From Collinsella aerofaciens (GTDB lineage Bacteria; Actinomycetota; Coriobacteriia; Coriobacteriales; Coriobacteriaceae), in NCBI RefSeq assembly GCF_015561195.1, contig NZ_JADMSU010000011.1, forward strand, positions 1 through 47,383: a DNA stretch of 47,383 bases, given 5' to 3'. Below, piece after piece: positions 24,336 to 34,804 of this stretch. The position numbers and the translations under genes are program-made. A model generated the notes under the pieces. That model saw only the letters and a program-made list of their open reading frames with translations, ran no database searches and had not been told where the DNA came from. Position 1 is the first letter of the stretch. Each line of letters begins with the position of its first letter.

Positions 24336-26282
24336 TTAGTTTTCGGATTGCTTTGCCGCCGCCTCGGCGCGCTCGGCATTCCATGCAACGAGCGCCTCGT
24401 GAACCGCTTTGGCGACATCGGCAGGAACGCCTCGAACTTCCGCGATCTCTTGCTCGCTCGCCGCGCGCAAACGCTTCATCGAGCCAAAATGGCGCATAAG
24501 GGCACGTTTTCTGGTGGGTCCCACGCCTGGAACGTCATCGAGTACCGATACCGTCATGGCTTTATCGCGCAATTCGCGATGGAACGTGATAGCAAAACGG
24601 TGCGATTCATCGCGCACCTGTTTAATTAGATAGAGCGACGCGGACCCGGTCGGCAGCACGACGGGAGTCTCGTCCCAAGGCACGAAAACCTCCTCATCGG
24701 CCTTTGCCAAGCCACAAACTGGTATATCGAGCCCAAGAGCCTCAAGTTGCTTGATCGCAGCGGTCAATTGCGGCTTACCGCCATCGACAACGAGCAAATC
24801 GGGGCGCGAGCCAAAGCGCTCGTCGGCCATGCGCTCGGGAGCATAGCGTCGTCCCAAAACCTCGGACATCGACACGAAGTCGTTTGCCTCGTCCAATTCG
24901 GCCTGGATTTTAAAACGACGATACTGGCTCTTGTCGGCGCGCCCGTTGGTAAACACCACCATCGAGGCGACCGTAAAGGTGCCATGCAGCGTCGAGATAT
25001 CGAAGCACTCGATACGCAACGGCGGCGATGGCAGCGCCAACGCACTTTCGAGCTCCAGGAGCGCTTGATTGGTGCGGTCGTCAGCGTACCCCGTTCGCAT
25101 CATGTAGCGCATGAGGGCATGGCGCGCATTTTTGGATGCCATATCGAGCAGACGGTGCTTTTCGCCACGCTGCGGCCTATGGAGATGACAGGAACGCTCA
25201 CGCTTGCCCGCAAGCCACTCCCCCAGCGCCTCCGCATCCTCAAGCTCGACGGAAAGGTTGACCTCAGCTGGAATATCAGCCGTCTCGTCGTAATAGCGCT
25301 TAAGAAAGCCCGACTGGAGCTCTTCCTCGTCAACATCAAGACCCTTGTCGAGAATGAGCTCGCAGGTGCGAACTGTTCGACCCTCGCGAACGACGAAGAC
25401 GCAAGCGGCGGAGATGGTCTCCTCGCGATAGAAACCGATGACATCGATATCGACACTGGAGGGAAAAACGACTTGCTGACGATCGTCCAGACCCCTGATG
25501 ACCTCCAAACGACGTTTGACGCGGGCGGCGCGCTCAAAATCGAGCGCCTCGGCGGCCTCCGTCATCTCGGATGTCAGCTCGTCGACGACGTCCTTGCGAT
25601 GGCCCGACAAAAAACGTTCGACACGCTTGACGTTCTTGGCATAGTCTGCCGGGGAAATCGCGCCGACACACGCACCCGGGCCGCGCCCGACATGATAGTC
25701 GAAGCAGGGGCGCCCGTTTTGCGCGCAAATCATATTGACGATGTCTTCCTCGCCCTTGTGGGACTCGACGATACGGCGACAACGACGCCACTCCGCACAG
25801 GATGCGGAGCAGATGGGGATAACCTTGCGCAGCGTATCTATCGTCTCACGTGCCGCGCGGCTATCGGTATAAGGTCCAAAATAGCGCGTTCCCGGTTTAT
25901 GACGCTCACGCGTGTATTTGATAGCGGGATACAGGTCGCCCTTTGTAATGGCGATAAAGGGGTAGCTCTTGTCATCCTTGAGGTCGACGTTAAAGTACGG
26001 ATGGTACTGACCAATCAAATTGCGCTCGAGCACCAACGCCTCGTGCTCGGTCTCCACCACGATATAGTCGAAGCTCGCCACCAGCTGCATCATCAGTGGG
26101 ATCTTCTGGCGCTCGTCCTGCAGCGTCACGTACTGACGCATACGGGCGCGCAGGTTTTTCGCCTTGCCCACGTAGATGACATCGCCCTTGGCGTCTTTCC
26201 AAAGGTAGCAGCCGGGCTGCGTGGGAACGCGCGAAACCTGCTCGGCAAGCGTTGGAATGTTGTCGTGACCGGCCACGCGCAC
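24336..26282 (-). CDS. uvrC: excinuclease ABC subunit UvrC
   Basis: UvrC makes both incisions in nucleotide excision repair after UvrAB locate damage (648 aa). The N-terminal GIY-YIG nuclease begins near residue 20 (PGCYLWKDAKGDVIYVGKAK). A UVR motif follows near the middle. The C-terminal RNase-H-like nuclease has LLVVDGGKPQL and the C-terminus has helix-hairpin-helix sequence (VPGVGPTRKRALMRHFGS). The likely start is GTG (26280-26282), directly after the murJ stop; a second GTG two codons later is equally possible. It is the last gene of uvrA/ybaK/murJ/uvrC. Confidence 0.95.
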   Translation of the reverse strand: MRVAGHDNIPTLAEQVSRVPTQPGCYLWKDAKGDVIYVGKAKNLRARMRQYVTLQDERQKIPLMMQLVASFDYIVVETEHEALVLERNLIGQYHPYFNVDLKDDKSYPFIAITKGDLYPAIKYTRERHKPGTRYFGPYTDSRAARETIDTLRKVIPICSASCAEWRRCRRIVESHKGEEDIVNMICAQNGRPCFDYHVGRGPGACVGAISPADYAKNVKRVERFLSGHRKDVVDELTSEMTEAAEALDFERAARVKRRLEVIRGLDDRQQVVFPSSVDIDVIGFYREETISAACVFVVREGRTVRTCELILDKGLDVDEEELQSGFLKRYYDETADIPAEVNLSVELEDAEALGEWLAGKRERSCHLHRPQRGEKHRLLDMASKNARHALMRYMMRTGYADDRTNQALLELESALALPSPPLRIECFDISTLHGTFTVASMVVFTNGRADKSQYRRFKIQAELDEANDFVSMSEVLGRRYAPERMADERFGSRPDLLVVDGGKPQLTAAIKQLEALGLDIPVCGLAKADEEVFVPWDETPVVLPTGSASLYLIKQVRDESHRFAITFHRELRDKAMTVSVLDDVPGVGPTRKRALMRHFGSMKRLRAASEQEIAEVRGVPADVAKAVHEALVAWNAERAEAAAKQSEN

Positions 26283-27965
26283 CTACTTGCGACGAATCAG
26301 CGCCGAGACCTCGGGCATCTTAAGGACGACGGCAAGGCCAAAGGTAACAGCAAGCGAGACGACACCCGCAACGCAAACGTAGCCAAGAGTAATCAGAATC
26401 GAGCCGCCAAGTGCCCCGACAAAGTGCTCAAGCGCCCGCATGACGCCGGCGCCTGCGGCAGCACCCAGGCCACCGAGCAAAAGGCCAAAGAAACCGCCAT
26501 GCAGGATAGATTTAACCTGAAGACCACGCAGGCGACGACGCAGCCACCACAGCGAGCAACCGACCAAGATCACGTAGTCGACGACATACGAAAGCGCGAT
26601 TGCCGGCATACCGAAGCCCAGCACAACGCCAAACAGCAGAACCGAGCCGGCCTGGCCGATGGCGGAATACAGACAATAGCGGCTATAGGGCTTCATGTCG
26701 AGCAAGGCAGAGAAGCTCTTCTGCATCAGCACGACCACGCCGTAGAGCGGCAGGGAAAGTGCCAGATAGATAAGGAACTCCGACACCAGCGCCACACCGG
26801 ACTCATCGAACTTGCCAGCGCAGTAGATCATGTTGAGCGGACGCGCGAAGACAATCAGGTACAGCGCGAATGGAATCAGGAAGAACAGCATCTGGGCGAC
26901 GCCACGCGAAATGCCCGTGCGGACGCTGTCGTAATCCTTCTCCTGTGCGTCGTGAGAGAGCTCGGTATAGAGCGCCGTCGAAAGCGAGGCGGCAATCAGC
27001 GCGTAGGGCAGCGTGTACCACAGGCGCGCATAGGCGATGACGGAAGGACCAGTCTCGGGCTGGACCACCAGCGCAGCAGCGTTGGTGATAGAAGTCGAGA
27101 CAAACATGCACACCGTGGCGAGCAGCGTCGGGATACCGAGCGCAATCGTCTGGCGCAGTGCGGGGTCCTTAAAGTCGATATGGATATGGGGATGCACGCC
27201 GTGCTTGCCAAGCGCGGGGATCTGACATGCCATCTGAACAAAGACACCGAGGGTCGTACCGGCCGCAATCAAGATGATGCCGGCACGTTCGCCAAACTGT
27301 GCGGACACGGGCGCAAAGCCCATAAAGCTCGCAATGACGATCACATTGTTGAGGACCGGGGCAAACGTCGACCAGAAGTAGTCGCGGTGTGCATTGAGGA
27401 CGCCCGAAAACACCGAGCCCAAACCATAAAACAGAATCTGGATGGCAAAGAAACGGAACATGAACGCAGCGGTATCCATGCTGCCGCCGTCACCCGAAAG
27501 GAACGATTGCGTCCAGATAAAGCCCGGGGCGAACACGGTCCCCAGCAACGAAATGCCACCCAGCACCAATAGCAGAATACCGAGCAGGTTGCCCACGTAC
27601 TCGTTAGAGGCCTCGCGACCCTGCTCACGCCTCACGCCCATGTACACGGGCAAAAACGCCGTCACGAGCATGCCGCCCATCACGAGTTCGTAGAGCATAT
27701 TGGGCAGGTTGTTGGCGACCTGATAGGAAGACGAGAGCAGCGACATGCCGATAGCGGCCGCCATTGCCCACGTGCGGATAAAACCGGTGACGCGAGACAC
27801 GATGGTCAGGATGGTCATAAGCCCGGCGGAACGACCAACCGTGGAGTAGTCCGACGAGCCCATGTCGTCAGTGTCATCTCGCGACGAAGAAGCTTCGGAT
27901 GAGGGTGTCTGAGGCGCAGATTCTTCTGCAAAATGAGCTCCGCGCTTCAATTCTTCCTGCGGCAT
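26283..27965 (-). CDS. murJ: lipid II flippase MurJ
   Basis: This MOP-superfamily flippase moves lipid II across the membrane for peptidoglycan synthesis (560 aa). The first about 45 residues are an acidic, serine-rich cytoplasmic tail. Then come some 14 membrane segments, with MurJ-like RVTGFIRTWAMAAAIG, the NNLPNMLYELVMGGML motif (RANLIPNLLYNLLLGG-like) and the central arginine regions. Actinobacterial MurJ proteins may carry a pseudokinase tail; none is present here. It is packed 3 bp after ybaK and adjoins uvrC with no gap. Confidence 0.93.
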   Translation of the reverse strand: MPQEELKRGAHFAEESAPQTPSSEASSSRDDTDDMGSSDYSTVGRSAGLMTILTIVSRVTGFIRTWAMAAAIGMSLLSSSYQVANNLPNMLYELVMGGMLVTAFLPVYMGVRREQGREASNEYVGNLLGILLLVLGGISLLGTVFAPGFIWTQSFLSGDGGSMDTAAFMFRFFAIQILFYGLGSVFSGVLNAHRDYFWSTFAPVLNNVIVIASFMGFAPVSAQFGERAGIILIAAGTTLGVFVQMACQIPALGKHGVHPHIHIDFKDPALRQTIALGIPTLLATVCMFVSTSITNAAALVVQPETGPSVIAYARLWYTLPYALIAASLSTALYTELSHDAQEKDYDSVRTGISRGVAQMLFFLIPFALYLIVFARPLNMIYCAGKFDESGVALVSEFLIYLALSLPLYGVVVLMQKSFSALLDMKPYSRYCLYSAIGQAGSVLLFGVVLGFGMPAIALSYVVDYVILVGCSLWWLRRRLRGLQVKSILHGGFFGLLLGGLGAAAGAGVMRALEHFVGALGGSILITLGYVCVAGVVSLAVTFGLAVVLKMPEVSALIRRK

Positions 27966-27968
27966 CGC

Positions 27969-28469
27969 TCAGTCCTCTCTCGTAATCGCGGCAACTGTCG
28001 CCCCGCAAAATGCAATTAAATCATCAGGTGCAAGCTCGAGCTGATAACCACGCTTGCCTCCCGAAATAAAAATGGTATCCCAAAGGACACATGTCTCATC
28101 AATGAGCGTCCGGTAGCGTTTTTTCATACCGACCGGACTGCAGCCGCCGCGAACGTAGCCAGTCGTCGCGAGCAAGTCCTTCACATGCATCATGGCCAAG
28201 GACTTCTCCCCCGCGGCACGCGCGGCGGACTTTAGATCGAGCTCGTCGGCAACAGGGATGCAGCACACGACGTGGTCGTTGGACGGCGTCACGCAGACCA
28301 AGGTCTTAAATCCTTGACCGGGCTCCTCGCCAAGCTGCTCCGAAATCGCGACCCCCAGGCCCGCCGACTCATCACCATCGTCTTCGTACGTATGTAGAAC
28401 ATAGGAAATGCCAGCGCTTTCCAGCTCGCGCATCGCATTGGTTTTTGGCGTCTTTACAGCCTTTGCCAT
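27969..28469 (-). CDS. ybaK: Cys-tRNA(Pro)/Cys-tRNA(Cys) deacylase, YbaK/EbsC family
   Basis: This protein (166 aa) belongs to the YbaK trans-editing family, which hydrolyses mischarged Cys-tRNA(Pro). Family motifs are KTLVCVTPSNDHVVCCIPV with a conserved aspartate region, KDLLATTGYVRGGCSPVGMKK with the GGxSPxG-type loop, and DTIFISGGKRGYQLELAP. The start is the ATG at 28467-28469 with AAAGGAT upstream. An upstream in-frame extension of 32 residues lacks support. A fair -10 (TATACT, 28507-28512) precedes it, so ybaK probably starts a message with murJ and uvrC. Confidence 0.9.
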   Translation of the reverse strand: MAKAVKTPKTNAMRELESAGISYVLHTYEDDGDESAGLGVAISEQLGEEPGQGFKTLVCVTPSNDHVVCCIPVADELDLKSAARAAGEKSLAMMHVKDLLATTGYVRGGCSPVGMKKRYRTLIDETCVLWDTIFISGGKRGYQLELAPDDLIAFCGATVAAITRED

Positions 28470-28550
28470 GGCATATCCTTTCCCTCGCATTCGGACGCAA
28501 GGATTAAGTATATGTCCAATTCGGCTGCATACGTCACTTCGACACAGCAA

Positions 28551-28581
28551 GCGCCATCGAATCACAAGGAGTCGATGGCGC
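28551..28581 (-). terminator. stem-loop after uvrA
   Basis: GCGCCATCGA (28551-28560) and TCGATGGCGC (28572-28581) form a perfect 10-bp stem, 21 bp beyond the uvrA stop, with only TT after it. It probably terminates uvrA with partial efficiency. Confidence 0.6.
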
Positions 28582-28601
28582 CCATAAACTGAATCGCCTA
28601 T

Positions 28602-31481
28602 TTATTGAGTATCAAGTTGAGCCTGACGCTCCCGGTCACGCCTGAGCAACGGCGCCAAAAACTTGCCCGTATAACTCTGCGGACAGTCCGCAACCTGCTC
28701 CGGTGTGCCCGAAACCACGACGGTTCCGCCGCCGTTACCGCCCTCGGGGCCCATATCAATCAGGCGGTCGGCAACCTTGATGACATCAAGGTTGTGTTCA
28801 ATCACCAGTACCGTGTTGCCCGCATCGACCAAGCGCTGCAGCACATCGAGCAGTTGGCGGACGTCCTCAAAATGAAGGCCGGTCGTCGGCTCGTCCAAAA
28901 TATAGAACGTCTTGCCCGTCTGGCGTCGATGAAGCTCCTTGGCGAGCTTCACACGCTGCGCCTCGCCGCCCGAGAGCGTCGTGGCGGGCTGGCCCAGGCT
29001 CACGTAGCCCAAGCCTACATCGTACAGCGTCTGGAGCTTGCGCTTAATCTGCGGGATATTCCCAAAGAAGGCCAGCGCCTCGGTGACGCTCATGTCGAGC
29101 ACGTCAGAGATGGTCTTACCACGGTAGGTGACCTCAAGCGTCTCGCGGTTATAGCGTTTGCCGCCGCAGACCTCACAGGGGACATAGATATCGGGAAGGA
29201 AGTGCATCTCGATCTTAATTTGTCCGTCGCCCTTGCATGCTTCGCAGCGACCGCCGCTCACGTTAAAGGAGAAACGTCCCGGCGAGTAGCCGCGCGCCTT
29301 CGACTCCGGCGTACTCGCAAACAGCGCGCGAAGATCATCCCAAAGGCCAATGTACGTAGCAGGGTTGGAACGCGGCGTGCGGCCAATCGGCGACTGGTCG
29401 ATATCGATAACCTTATCGATACACTCGATGCCCTCAAGCTTTTTGTACGGGCCCACAGGACGCGTCGAACGGTGAATGGCATTCGTAAGGGCAGGTGCGA
29501 TGGTGTCGGTAACCAGGGAGCTCTTGCCCGATCCCGACACGCCGGTAACAACCGTAAGCGTACCAAACTCGATCTTGGCAGTAACGTTTTTGAGGTTGTT
29601 GGCGCGGGCGCCCGTGATCTTAAGGCAGCCGCGACCGGGCTTGCGGCGTTCATCGGGAACCCGAATCATTCGCTTGCCGGTCAGGTAGGCGCCCGTCATC
29701 GAATCAGGGCACGCCATGATATCGGCAGGCGTTCCCGCGGCGACCACGTGTCCGCCGTTCACGCCCGCGCCGGGGCCCATGTCGATCACATAGTCGGCAG
29801 CACGAATCGTATCCTCGTCGTGTTCGACGACGATAACGGTATTGCCGATATCGCGTAGGCGCTCAAGCGTCTTGATCAGGCGCTCGTTATCGCGCTGATG
29901 GAGGCCGATCGATGGCTCGTCCAAAATGTACAGGACACCCATGAGGCCGGCGCCGATCTGCGTTGCCAGGCGAATGCGCTGGGCCTCGCCTCCGGAAAGC
30001 GTTGCCGAGGCACGGTCGAGGGTCAGATAGTCGAGTCCGACATCGACCAGAAAGCGCAGGCGCTCCAGGATTTCCTTGACGATGCGCCCGCCGATAAATT
30101 GTTGGCGCTCGGTAAGCTCCAAGCCCTCAAAAAACTCGAGCGACTCGCGGCACGACAGACAACAAACCTCGTAAATGGACTTGCCGCCCACGGTGACGGC
30201 GAGCATCTCGGGGCGCAAACGAGCGCCGTGGCAGCTCGAGCACGGCTCCTCGCGGATGTACTTCTCCAAGCGCGCCTTGGTGTTCTCATTCGTCGTCTCG
30301 GTATAGCGCTCGTACAGGATATTGCGCACGCCCGAGAACTTGGTGTCCCACTGGCTGCGGCGCCCATCGAGCTTTTGATAGTCGACCGAAATCTTCTGGT
30401 CGCCCATGCCGTCTAAAAACGCGCGACGCACCCGCGGAGGCAGATCCTCCCACGGCGTATCGACGCTCACCTTAAAGTGTTTGCAGACCGCAGCGAAAAT
30501 CTGCGGATAGTAGTTAGAGTTGCCAAACAGGCTGCCAAAGACCCCGTCGGCGATCGACTTCGAAGGGTCTTCGATTAGGGCCTCGGCATCGACCGTCTTC
30601 TTAAAGCCCAGGCCATCGCACTCGGGGCACGCGCCATAGGGCGCGTTGAACGAGAAATCACGCGGCTGCAGGTCATCGATGGAGTGTCCATGCTCCGGGC
30701 ACGCTAACGCCAGCGAATACTCCAGCAGCTCGCCCTCGGTCCCCTCGGGAGCATCACGATCGGGCAGCATGTACACGTTTACATTGCCATGAGCCAGCGC
30801 AGTCGCCTGTTCAACGGACTCGGCAATACGGCCCAGCGAGTTCTCGCGAATCACGATGCGGTCGACCACGACCTCGATATCGTGCTTGAATTTCTTATCC
30901 AAATCGATAGGGTCATCAAGCGAGCGAACCTCGCCGTCGACACGCACGCGGCTAAAGCCCTCGGCGCGAAGGTCCTCAAACAGTTTGGTGTACTCGCCTT
31001 TTCGCCCGCGTACCACCGGTGCCAGCACAAACGCACGACGACCCTCTCCCGCCGCCAGGACCTTATCGGCGACCTGGTCGGTGGTTTGGCGCTCGATAAC
31101 CCGACCGCACTCGGGGCAGTGCGGCGTACCGACGCGAGCAAACAGCAGTCGCAGGTAGTCATAAATCTCGGTTACGGTGCCCACCGTCGAGCGCGGGTTC
31201 TTGGATGTCGTCTTTTGATCAATTGAGACAGCCGGCGAAAGGCCGTCGATTGAATCCAAGTCGGGTTTGTCCATCTGGCCCAAGAACTGGCGCGCATAAC
31301 TCGAAAGGCTCTCGACGTATCGACGCTGGCCCTCGGCATAGATAGTGTCGAATGCCAGCGAACTCTTGCCCGAGCCAGAAAGACCGGTAATGACCACGAG
31401 TTGGTCACGCGGAATGGAAACATCGATATCCCGGAGGTTATGCTCACGAGCGCCGCGAATAACGATAGAAGAATCAGACAT
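28602..31481 (-). CDS. uvrA: excinuclease ABC subunit UvrA
   Basis: UvrA is the damage-sensing ABC ATPase of nucleotide excision repair (959 aa, normal). Walker A of the first domain is GLSGSGKSS near residue 32, and that of the second is GVSGSGKSS. Zinc-finger cysteines are visible in [21 protein letters not shown] and [16 protein letters not shown]. Both ABC signatures ([22 protein letters not shown]) and DEPTTGLH are present. The start is the ATG at 31479-31481 with AAGGAGC upstream; an earlier ATG 66 bp upstream is less likely. A LexA-like box stands about 60 bp upstream. Confidence 0.96.
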   Translation of the reverse strand: MSDSSIVIRGAREHNLRDIDVSIPRDQLVVITGLSGSGKSSLAFDTIYAEGQRRYVESLSSYARQFLGQMDKPDLDSIDGLSPAVSIDQKTTSKNPRSTVGTVTEIYDYLRLLFARVGTPHCPECGRVIERQTTDQVADKVLAAGEGRRAFVLAPVVRGRKGEYTKLFEDLRAEGFSRVRVDGEVRSLDDPIDLDKKFKHDIEVVVDRIVIRENSLGRIAESVEQATALAHGNVNVYMLPDRDAPEGTEGELLEYSLALACPEHGHSIDDLQPRDFSFNAPYGACPECDGLGFKKTVDAEALIEDPSKSIADGVFGSLFGNSNYYPQIFAAVCKHFKVSVDTPWEDLPPRVRRAFLDGMGDQKISVDYQKLDGRRSQWDTKFSGVRNILYERYTETTNENTKARLEKYIREEPCSSCHGARLRPEMLAVTVGGKSIYEVCCLSCRESLEFFEGLELTERQQFIGGRIVKEILERLRFLVDVGLDYLTLDRASATLSGGEAQRIRLATQIGAGLMGVLYILDEPSIGLHQRDNERLIKTLERLRDIGNTVIVVEHDEDTIRAADYVIDMGPGAGVNGGHVVAAGTPADIMACPDSMTGAYLTGKRMIRVPDERRKPGRGCLKITGARANNLKNVTAKIEFGTLTVVTGVSGSGKSSLVTDTIAPALTNAIHRSTRPVGPYKKLEGIECIDKVIDIDQSPIGRTPRSNPATYIGLWDDLRALFASTPESKARGYSPGRFSFNVSGGRCEACKGDGQIKIEMHFLPDIYVPCEVCGGKRYNRETLEVTYRGKTISDVLDMSVTEALAFFGNIPQIKRKLQTLYDVGLGYVSLGQPATTLSGGEAQRVKLAKELHRRQTGKTFYILDEPTTGLHFEDVRQLLDVLQRLVDAGNTVLVIEHNLDVIKVADRLIDMGPEGGNGGGTVVVSGTPEQVADCPQSYTGKFLAPLLRRDRERQAQLDTQ

Positions 31482-31542
31482 GGAAGCTCCTTGCCTCCTA
31501 TTGCATCGAATCATACTGCCGATGAGTTTAGCGCACTCGACG

Positions 31543-31556
31543 CGCACAGATGTTCG
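31543..31556 (-). promoter_or_regulatory. LexA-like box upstream of uvrA
   Basis: On the minus strand CGAACATCTGTGCG differs by one base from the Gram-positive SOS box form CGAAC-N4-GTTCG. It lies 60-75 bp upstream of the uvrA start, a plausible operator position. uvrA is a common SOS gene. No such box was seen before uvrB or uvrC. Confidence 0.4.
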
Positions 31557-31674
31557 TAATACAAGATTCGCAGACCTTTAGCTTTGCGTATCGGGCGCTT
31601 TGTTTCTCGAAATGCCGTGGAAAGGTTACAGTAATCTAATACTGAACTTAATTTGCTGTACCAGAGGAACGTCC

Positions 31675-33828
31675 ATGACCGAAGATATCCCCCTTGAAAT
31701 CACTTCGAGCGACATGGCCAATCTGCTCATATTCATCGCCGTCCTTATCGTGGCCGCCGTCGTCGTGCGCGTGTATTTTTCAATCAAACGCAACGAAAAG
31801 CCACCCATTGCCCGCGTCTTTTGGTGCGCGACGCTCCTCATCCCACTCGGCGCGGTAGCTGCATGGGTTACGAATCAATTGCTCGTAAATGAGGGCAGCT
31901 CCCTATGGGTCCTTTCTTATTCGGCGCTCGGTGCTGCCGCCGTCATGCTTCTTGTCGAGCCCTTGGTTTCGGGGCTTATCGACCAAACCGACCTTGCGAC
32001 GGGAACGGTTGCCTGTATTTGCCGTGACATCCTTGTCATCGCCGCTGTTTCAGCGCTCTCGTTCATTTCACTCGAAATTGCCTGCAACGAAACGTTCTAT
32101 CGCATTCCCGCCAACTCATTCGGGTTTTCCGTCGGGTTGCTCGCGACGGTTCTGCTCTCCCTTTATTTGTTGGGACAGCGTCATGGAGGCGTCATGGCCC
32201 TCGTGCCCGTCGTCTGTTGCATCCTTGGCATTGCCGAGCACTTCGTCATAACGTTTAAAGGCGAAGCCATCCTGCCAAGCGATATCTTGGCCCTTGGCAC
32301 CGCAATGGAAGTGAGCGAGGGATACGAGTTTACCTTTACCGCCGGAATCGTAACCTCTCTCGCCCTGTTGGAGATTTCCCTGGGGCTTCTTTCGCTCATC
32401 CGACCGCGAAAGCTCCGTGCGCCCACCCATGTCTTCCCCGCTATCGCCGCTAACCTCTGTGCTTTTCTGCTAGTGACCGTTGTGGGGCTCTCAGGCTTCT
32501 CCAGCATCGACTTGGAGCAGGCGCTGGATTTTGGATTTGACCGTTGGCAGCCCATCACCACGTATGTGTCTCAGGGTTTTATCACTTCGTTCACCGAAAT
32601 GGTCAACGAGTTGCCCATTGAGAAGCCTGAAGACTATACGCCCGATGAGGCGCAGAGCATCGAGCAGGAGCTCGCCGCCGTCTACGACAGCACATATGGC
32701 TCGAGCGAACAGCGCGCGGCGGCCGTTGCCCAGTTCAATGAAATCAAGCCGACGATTGTTGCCGTCATGAACGAGAGTTTTAGCGACCTTTCGTGCTTTG
32801 AGCAGCTCCAGGCGGCCGGGTACACCGGCCCCGCATTCTATAACTCGCTTCCCGACACACTTGTTCGCGGCACCATGCTCGCTTCGGTCGCCGGTGGCGG
32901 AACGGCGAACTCCGAATTCGAATTTTTGACCGGAGCGACAACGGCCTTTGTCGGATTAGGCAAAATCCCCTATCAGCTGTATCAGATGAATGGCGTCAAC
33001 AGCCTGGCAAAGGACCTTAAAGAGCTTGGGTATACCGCTACCGCTATGCACCCGCAAAACCCCGTCAACTACCATCGAGATAAAATCTATCAGCAGCTGG
33101 GCTTTGGAGACTTTCTTTCAATCGGCGATTTCGAAGGTGCGCCCTATTACCATGCCGGCGTATGCGACTACGCCACCTACGACAAGATACTCGACCTGCT
33201 TAGAACCGACGAAGCCCCGCAGTTCATCTTTGACGTCACGATGCAAAATCACGGCGGCTACGACTATGGCACCGTTCCCGCCGAAGAGCTGACAAACTAT
33301 TGGGTCGAGGGAGCCAGTGAGGGTGCCAACAGCGCGCTCAACACCTATCTCACCTGCATCAACGCATCCGACCGGGACCTCGAGTACTTTATCAACGAGC
33401 TCCGCAATATCGGCAGACCGGTTGTTCTTGTCTTTTTTGGCGACCATCAGCCGAGCGCCGCAACGACTCTCAACGACGAGCTGTACCCTCAGGAAGATAC
33501 GGCAAGCCACGCTTTCCGTATCTATCAGTCGACATATCTCGTCTGGGCTAACTATGAGATCGCCGGCAATACCGAGCTCAACGTCTACGACACCGTCGGG
33601 GCAAACGAGATTGCAGCCATTACCCTTAATAAGATCGGCGCCCCGCTCACCAATTACCAAAAGGCCCTGCTTGCGACAAGGTCAGATGTGCCCACCATCA
33701 ATGTCGCCGGCTATCTCGGTGCCGACGGGCTGCGCTACGACTTGGAATCGGAGGACAGCCCCTACGCCTCGACGATCGACAAGCTGCAGCGCATGCAATA
33801 CCTCGAGTTCGCCAGCAAAGTTCAGTAA
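31675..33828 (+). CDS. LTA-synthase-like membrane phosphoglycerol transferase
   Basis: This sulfatase/alkaline-phosphatase-fold membrane protein has 717 aa. The N-terminal half holds about seven or eight hydrophobic segments (to about residue 300), more than the five usual in LtaS. The extracytoplasmic catalytic domain follows. E367 (MNESFSD), the nucleophile T410 (GGGTANSEFEF) and the D590-H591 pair (FFGDHQP) match the metal/catalytic set of LtaS-type enzymes. It probably transfers glycerol phosphate to a cell-surface glycolipid or polymer. The start ATG has a GAGGA site. It is divergent from uvrA. Which polymer it makes cannot be told. Confidence 0.85.
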   Translation: MTEDIPLEITSSDMANLLIFIAVLIVAAVVVRVYFSIKRNEKPPIARVFWCATLLIPLGAVAAWVTNQLLVNEGSSLWVLSYSALGAAAVMLLVEPLVSGLIDQTDLATGTVACICRDILVIAAVSALSFISLEIACNETFYRIPANSFGFSVGLLATVLLSLYLLGQRHGGVMALVPVVCCILGIAEHFVITFKGEAILPSDILALGTAMEVSEGYEFTFTAGIVTSLALLEISLGLLSLIRPRKLRAPTHVFPAIAANLCAFLLVTVVGLSGFSSIDLEQALDFGFDRWQPITTYVSQGFITSFTEMVNELPIEKPEDYTPDEAQSIEQELAAVYDSTYGSSEQRAAAVAQFNEIKPTIVAVMNESFSDLSCFEQLQAAGYTGPAFYNSLPDTLVRGTMLASVAGGGTANSEFEFLTGATTAFVGLGKIPYQLYQMNGVNSLAKDLKELGYTATAMHPQNPVNYHRDKIYQQLGFGDFLSIGDFEGAPYYHAGVCDYATYDKILDLLRTDEAPQFIFDVTMQNHGGYDYGTVPAEELTNYWVEGASEGANSALNTYLTCINASDRDLEYFINELRNIGRPVVLVFFGDHQPSAATTLNDELYPQEDTASHAFRIYQSTYLVWANYEIAGNTELNVYDTVGANEIAAITLNKIGAPLTNYQKALLATRSDVPTINVAGYLGADGLRYDLESEDSPYASTIDKLQRMQYLEFASKVQ

Positions 33829-33888
33829 GCCCGCCCATTCGCTTGGGCTCATCGTATTGCAAGCACGCTCGGCCCAAACGCATCGCAA

Positions 33889-33918
33889 ATGACTCCCGCT
33901 CGCAAACGAGGGTACAAT
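33889..33918 (+). promoter_or_regulatory. candidate promoter of the mrp operon
   Basis: ATGACT (33889-33894) and TACAAT (33913-33918) are 18 bp apart; the -10 is a 5/6 match. It leads to mrp, whose AAAGGAG site starts at 33961. Confidence 0.5.
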
Positions 33919-33973
33919 GACGCTCGTGTCACATCGCGGGGCCCCGGCCCCAGCATATACAAAGGAGTCATAC

Positions 33974-34804
33974 ATGGGTTGCGAACACGCACAGGCCGCC
34001 GGCGGACAAACGTCGCCGTCGCAATTTGAGGAGAACACGCTGTCCGAGGTCAAGCGCGTCATCGCCGTGCTTTCCGGCAAGGGCGGTGTCGGCAAGTCAT
34101 TTGTCACCGGTGCCATCGCCACCGAGCTTGCCCGTCACGGCCACAAGGTCGGCGTCCTCGATGCCGACATCACCGGTCCCTCTATCCCCAAGATGTTCGG
34201 TATGAGTGGACGCCACGTCCATGCCCTTGGCAACCTTATGCTGCCCGAAATCTCCGAGCACGGCGTCAAGGTCATGAGCTCCAACCTGCTGCTCCAAAAC
34301 GAGACCGACCCCGTCCTTTGGCGCGGCCCGGTCATCGCAGGCGCCATTAGGCAGTTCTGGAGCGAGACCTCGTGGGGCCCCATCGACTACCTGCTGGTCG
34401 ACATGCCTCCGGGAACAGGCGACGTCGCGCTCACCGTCTTCCAGTCGCTGCCGGTCGACGGCATCGTCATCGTCACGAGCCCGCAGGATCTGGTCTCGAT
34501 GATCGTCGCCAAGGCGGTCAACATGGCCGAGAAGATGAACGTCCCCATTCTGGGCATTGTCGAGAACATGAGCTATATTGAGTGCCCCGACTGCGGCAAG
34601 AAGATCGAGGTCTTTGGCAAGAGCAAGCTCCCCGAGGTCGCAGAGCGCTATAACCTCGACATCTTGGGTCAGCTTCCCATTAATCCGGCACTCGCCGAGG
34701 CCTGCGATAAGGGCGAGGTCGAGACCGCGCTGCCCGATGGCATGTTGCCCAAGGCAGTCTCTGCCGTCGAGGCTATTACCCCGCACGAGACCGACGAGGC
34801 CTAA
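33974..34804 (+). CDS. mrp: Mrp/NBP35 family P-loop ATPase (iron-sulfur carrier)
   Basis: Mrp/ApbC proteins bind and deliver Fe-S clusters (276 aa). The deviant Walker A SGKGGVGKS is at about 34-42. VDMPPGTGD is the second nucleotide motif. The cluster-binding pair is C204xxC207 in IECPDCGKK. The N-terminal alpha domain of larger Mrp proteins is absent; the start is MGCEHAQAAGG, with an N-terminal Cys-His stretch. An AAAGGAG site lies 6 bp before the ATG. The downstream FAD gene begins directly at its stop, so the two are coupled. Confidence 0.93.
   Translation: MGCEHAQAAGGQTSPSQFEENTLSEVKRVIAVLSGKGGVGKSFVTGAIATELARHGHKVGVLDADITGPSIPKMFGMSGRHVHALGNLMLPEISEHGVKVMSSNLLLQNETDPVLWRGPVIAGAIRQFWSETSWGPIDYLLVDMPPGTGDVALTVFQSLPVDGIVIVTSPQDLVSMIVAKAVNMAEKMNVPILGIVENMSYIECPDCGKKIEVFGKSKLPEVAERYNLDILGQLPINPALAEACDKGEVETALPDGMLPKAVSAVEAITPHETDEA

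Noticed and set aside
24747-27572. A 941-codon open frame on the plus strand opposite uvrC and murJ
   Set aside because: It crosses two clear genes, has no recognisable domain, and is a codon-bias shadow.
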